Assembly (NCBI RefSeq): GCF_003044935.1
Contig: NZ_POXP01000001.1
Coordinates: 310,001 to 374,000, forward strand
From: Neisseria subflava
GTDB lineage: Bacteria > Pseudomonadota > Gammaproteobacteria > Burkholderiales > Neisseriaceae
Direction: 5' to 3'
Length of the DNA stretch: 64,000 nt
In this document: in pieces, positions 63,809 through 64,000 of the stretch
Numbering within the stretch: the first letter of the stretch is position 1
Layout of the letters: every line of letters starts with the position of its first letter
The notes under the pieces: generated by a model
Database searches by the model: none
Seen by the model: only the letters and a program-made list of their open reading frames with translations
What the model was told of the DNA's origin: nothing
Translations under genes and position numbers: made by a program

Positions 63809-64000
63809 ATGAAATTTCAAACCAAACTGATTGCAACCTGTATTTTATTGGCTTCATCGTCTTATTCTTTAGCAGAAAATGCTGATGGCGGACGTGATGC
63901 GGTGGCTTTGGCCACCACCAACGATTATGTCAATTCTGGCAGTATTATTCGCAAAGATGACGATAAAATCAGCATTTTCAATGATTTGTTGACTGTGAAT
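63809..64000 (+). CDS. Secreted protein, N-terminal 64 residues only (cut by window edge)
   Basis: Open frame from ATG 63809 to the end. A signal peptide is clear (MKFQTKLIATCILLASSSYSLA, cleavage before ENADGG). The mature start ENADGGRDAVALATTNDYVNS and IIRKDDDKISIF is not recognised; too little is present to assign a family. A good promoter and ribosome site support it. Confidence 0.65.
   Translation, partial: MKFQTKLIATCILLASSSYSLAENADGGRDAVALATTNDYVNSGSIIRKDDDKISIFNDLLTVN

Overview
The window looks like chromosomal DNA of a commensal Neisseria. The 10-mer GCCGTCTGAA (the neisserial DNA uptake sequence, DUS) occurs dozens of times, often as closely spaced inverted pairs in the terminator position behind genes. 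Most copies are preceded by AG (AGGCCGTCTGAA); a few are preceded by AT, for example at 16997-17008 and in the start of dnaB near 1300. The AG form is the dialect of the N. subflava/N. flavescens side of the genus rather than of N. meningitidis or N. gonorrhoeae. Neighbour order and protein families (NspA-type porin-like protein, PilW, LolCD, BamC, ZapE, RnfH/RatA pair) agree with Neisseria. No species name can be proved from this window alone.

Layout. 1-10.6 kb: dnaB (cut by the left edge), sodB, an OFA-type MFS transporter, a DUF817 membrane protein, then a leftward operon rlmN-pilW-rodZ-like-ispG, ndk and zapE. 10.8-13.7 kb: leftward cmk-rpsA-ihfB, with a possible pseudoknot in the rpsA leader. 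13.9-19.0 kb: rightward ruvB, an Uup-like ABC-F ATPase, ratA-rnfH, pth, a small unknown gene and a VanZ-family gene. 19.1-24.6 kb: leftward nspA, hemW, a thioredoxin-like gene, rdgB, a small membrane protein, bamC and dapA. 24.9-30.3 kb: rightward NCS2 permease, rlmL-like methyltransferase, and the anaerobic ribonucleotide reductase pair nrdG-nrdD.

30.4-34.9 kb is the accessory part. It holds a lysine/glutamate-rich lipoprotein, an orphan 207-residue protein, a frameshifted REP-associated (Y1) transposase flanked by REP-like hairpins and short repeats, and a very AT-rich, translationally coupled pair: a 191-residue unknown protein and a 440-residue AAA/ABC-type ATPase. The low-GC composition runs on into the last ~60 codons of uvrA, which points to a recombination joint inside uvrA. 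The ATPase pair is the best candidate for an undescribed (possibly defensive) system.

34.7-53.0 kb: uvrA, an orphan rfbD-like reductase, a Pro-rich RTX calcium-binding protein, purC, pnp, dld, an NSS-family transporter, a candidate small RNA, rsuA, a PNPOx/HugZ-like small gene behind a Fur-box-like site, dnaQ-ispD-ispF, rpiA and a secreted thermonuclease. 53.2-53.6 kb: a leftward tRNA cluster (Leu-CAG, Leu-CAG, Ser-GGA) driven by a near-consensus promoter that overlaps the divergent rnr start. 53.6-64.0 kb: rnr, an ArsC/Spx-like gene, ppiD, recR, a small secreted protein, lolC-lolD, recD and the first 64 codons of a secreted protein cut by the right edge.

The genes are mostly housekeeping: DNA replication and repair (dnaB, ruvB, uvrA, dnaQ, recR, recD), RNA maturation and decay (rnr, pnp, rlmN, rlmL), isoprenoid synthesis (ispG, ispD, ispF), envelope assembly (bamC, lolCD, ppiD, pilW) and nucleotide metabolism. 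All functional statements rest on reading the translated sequences by eye. No database search or folding program was run.
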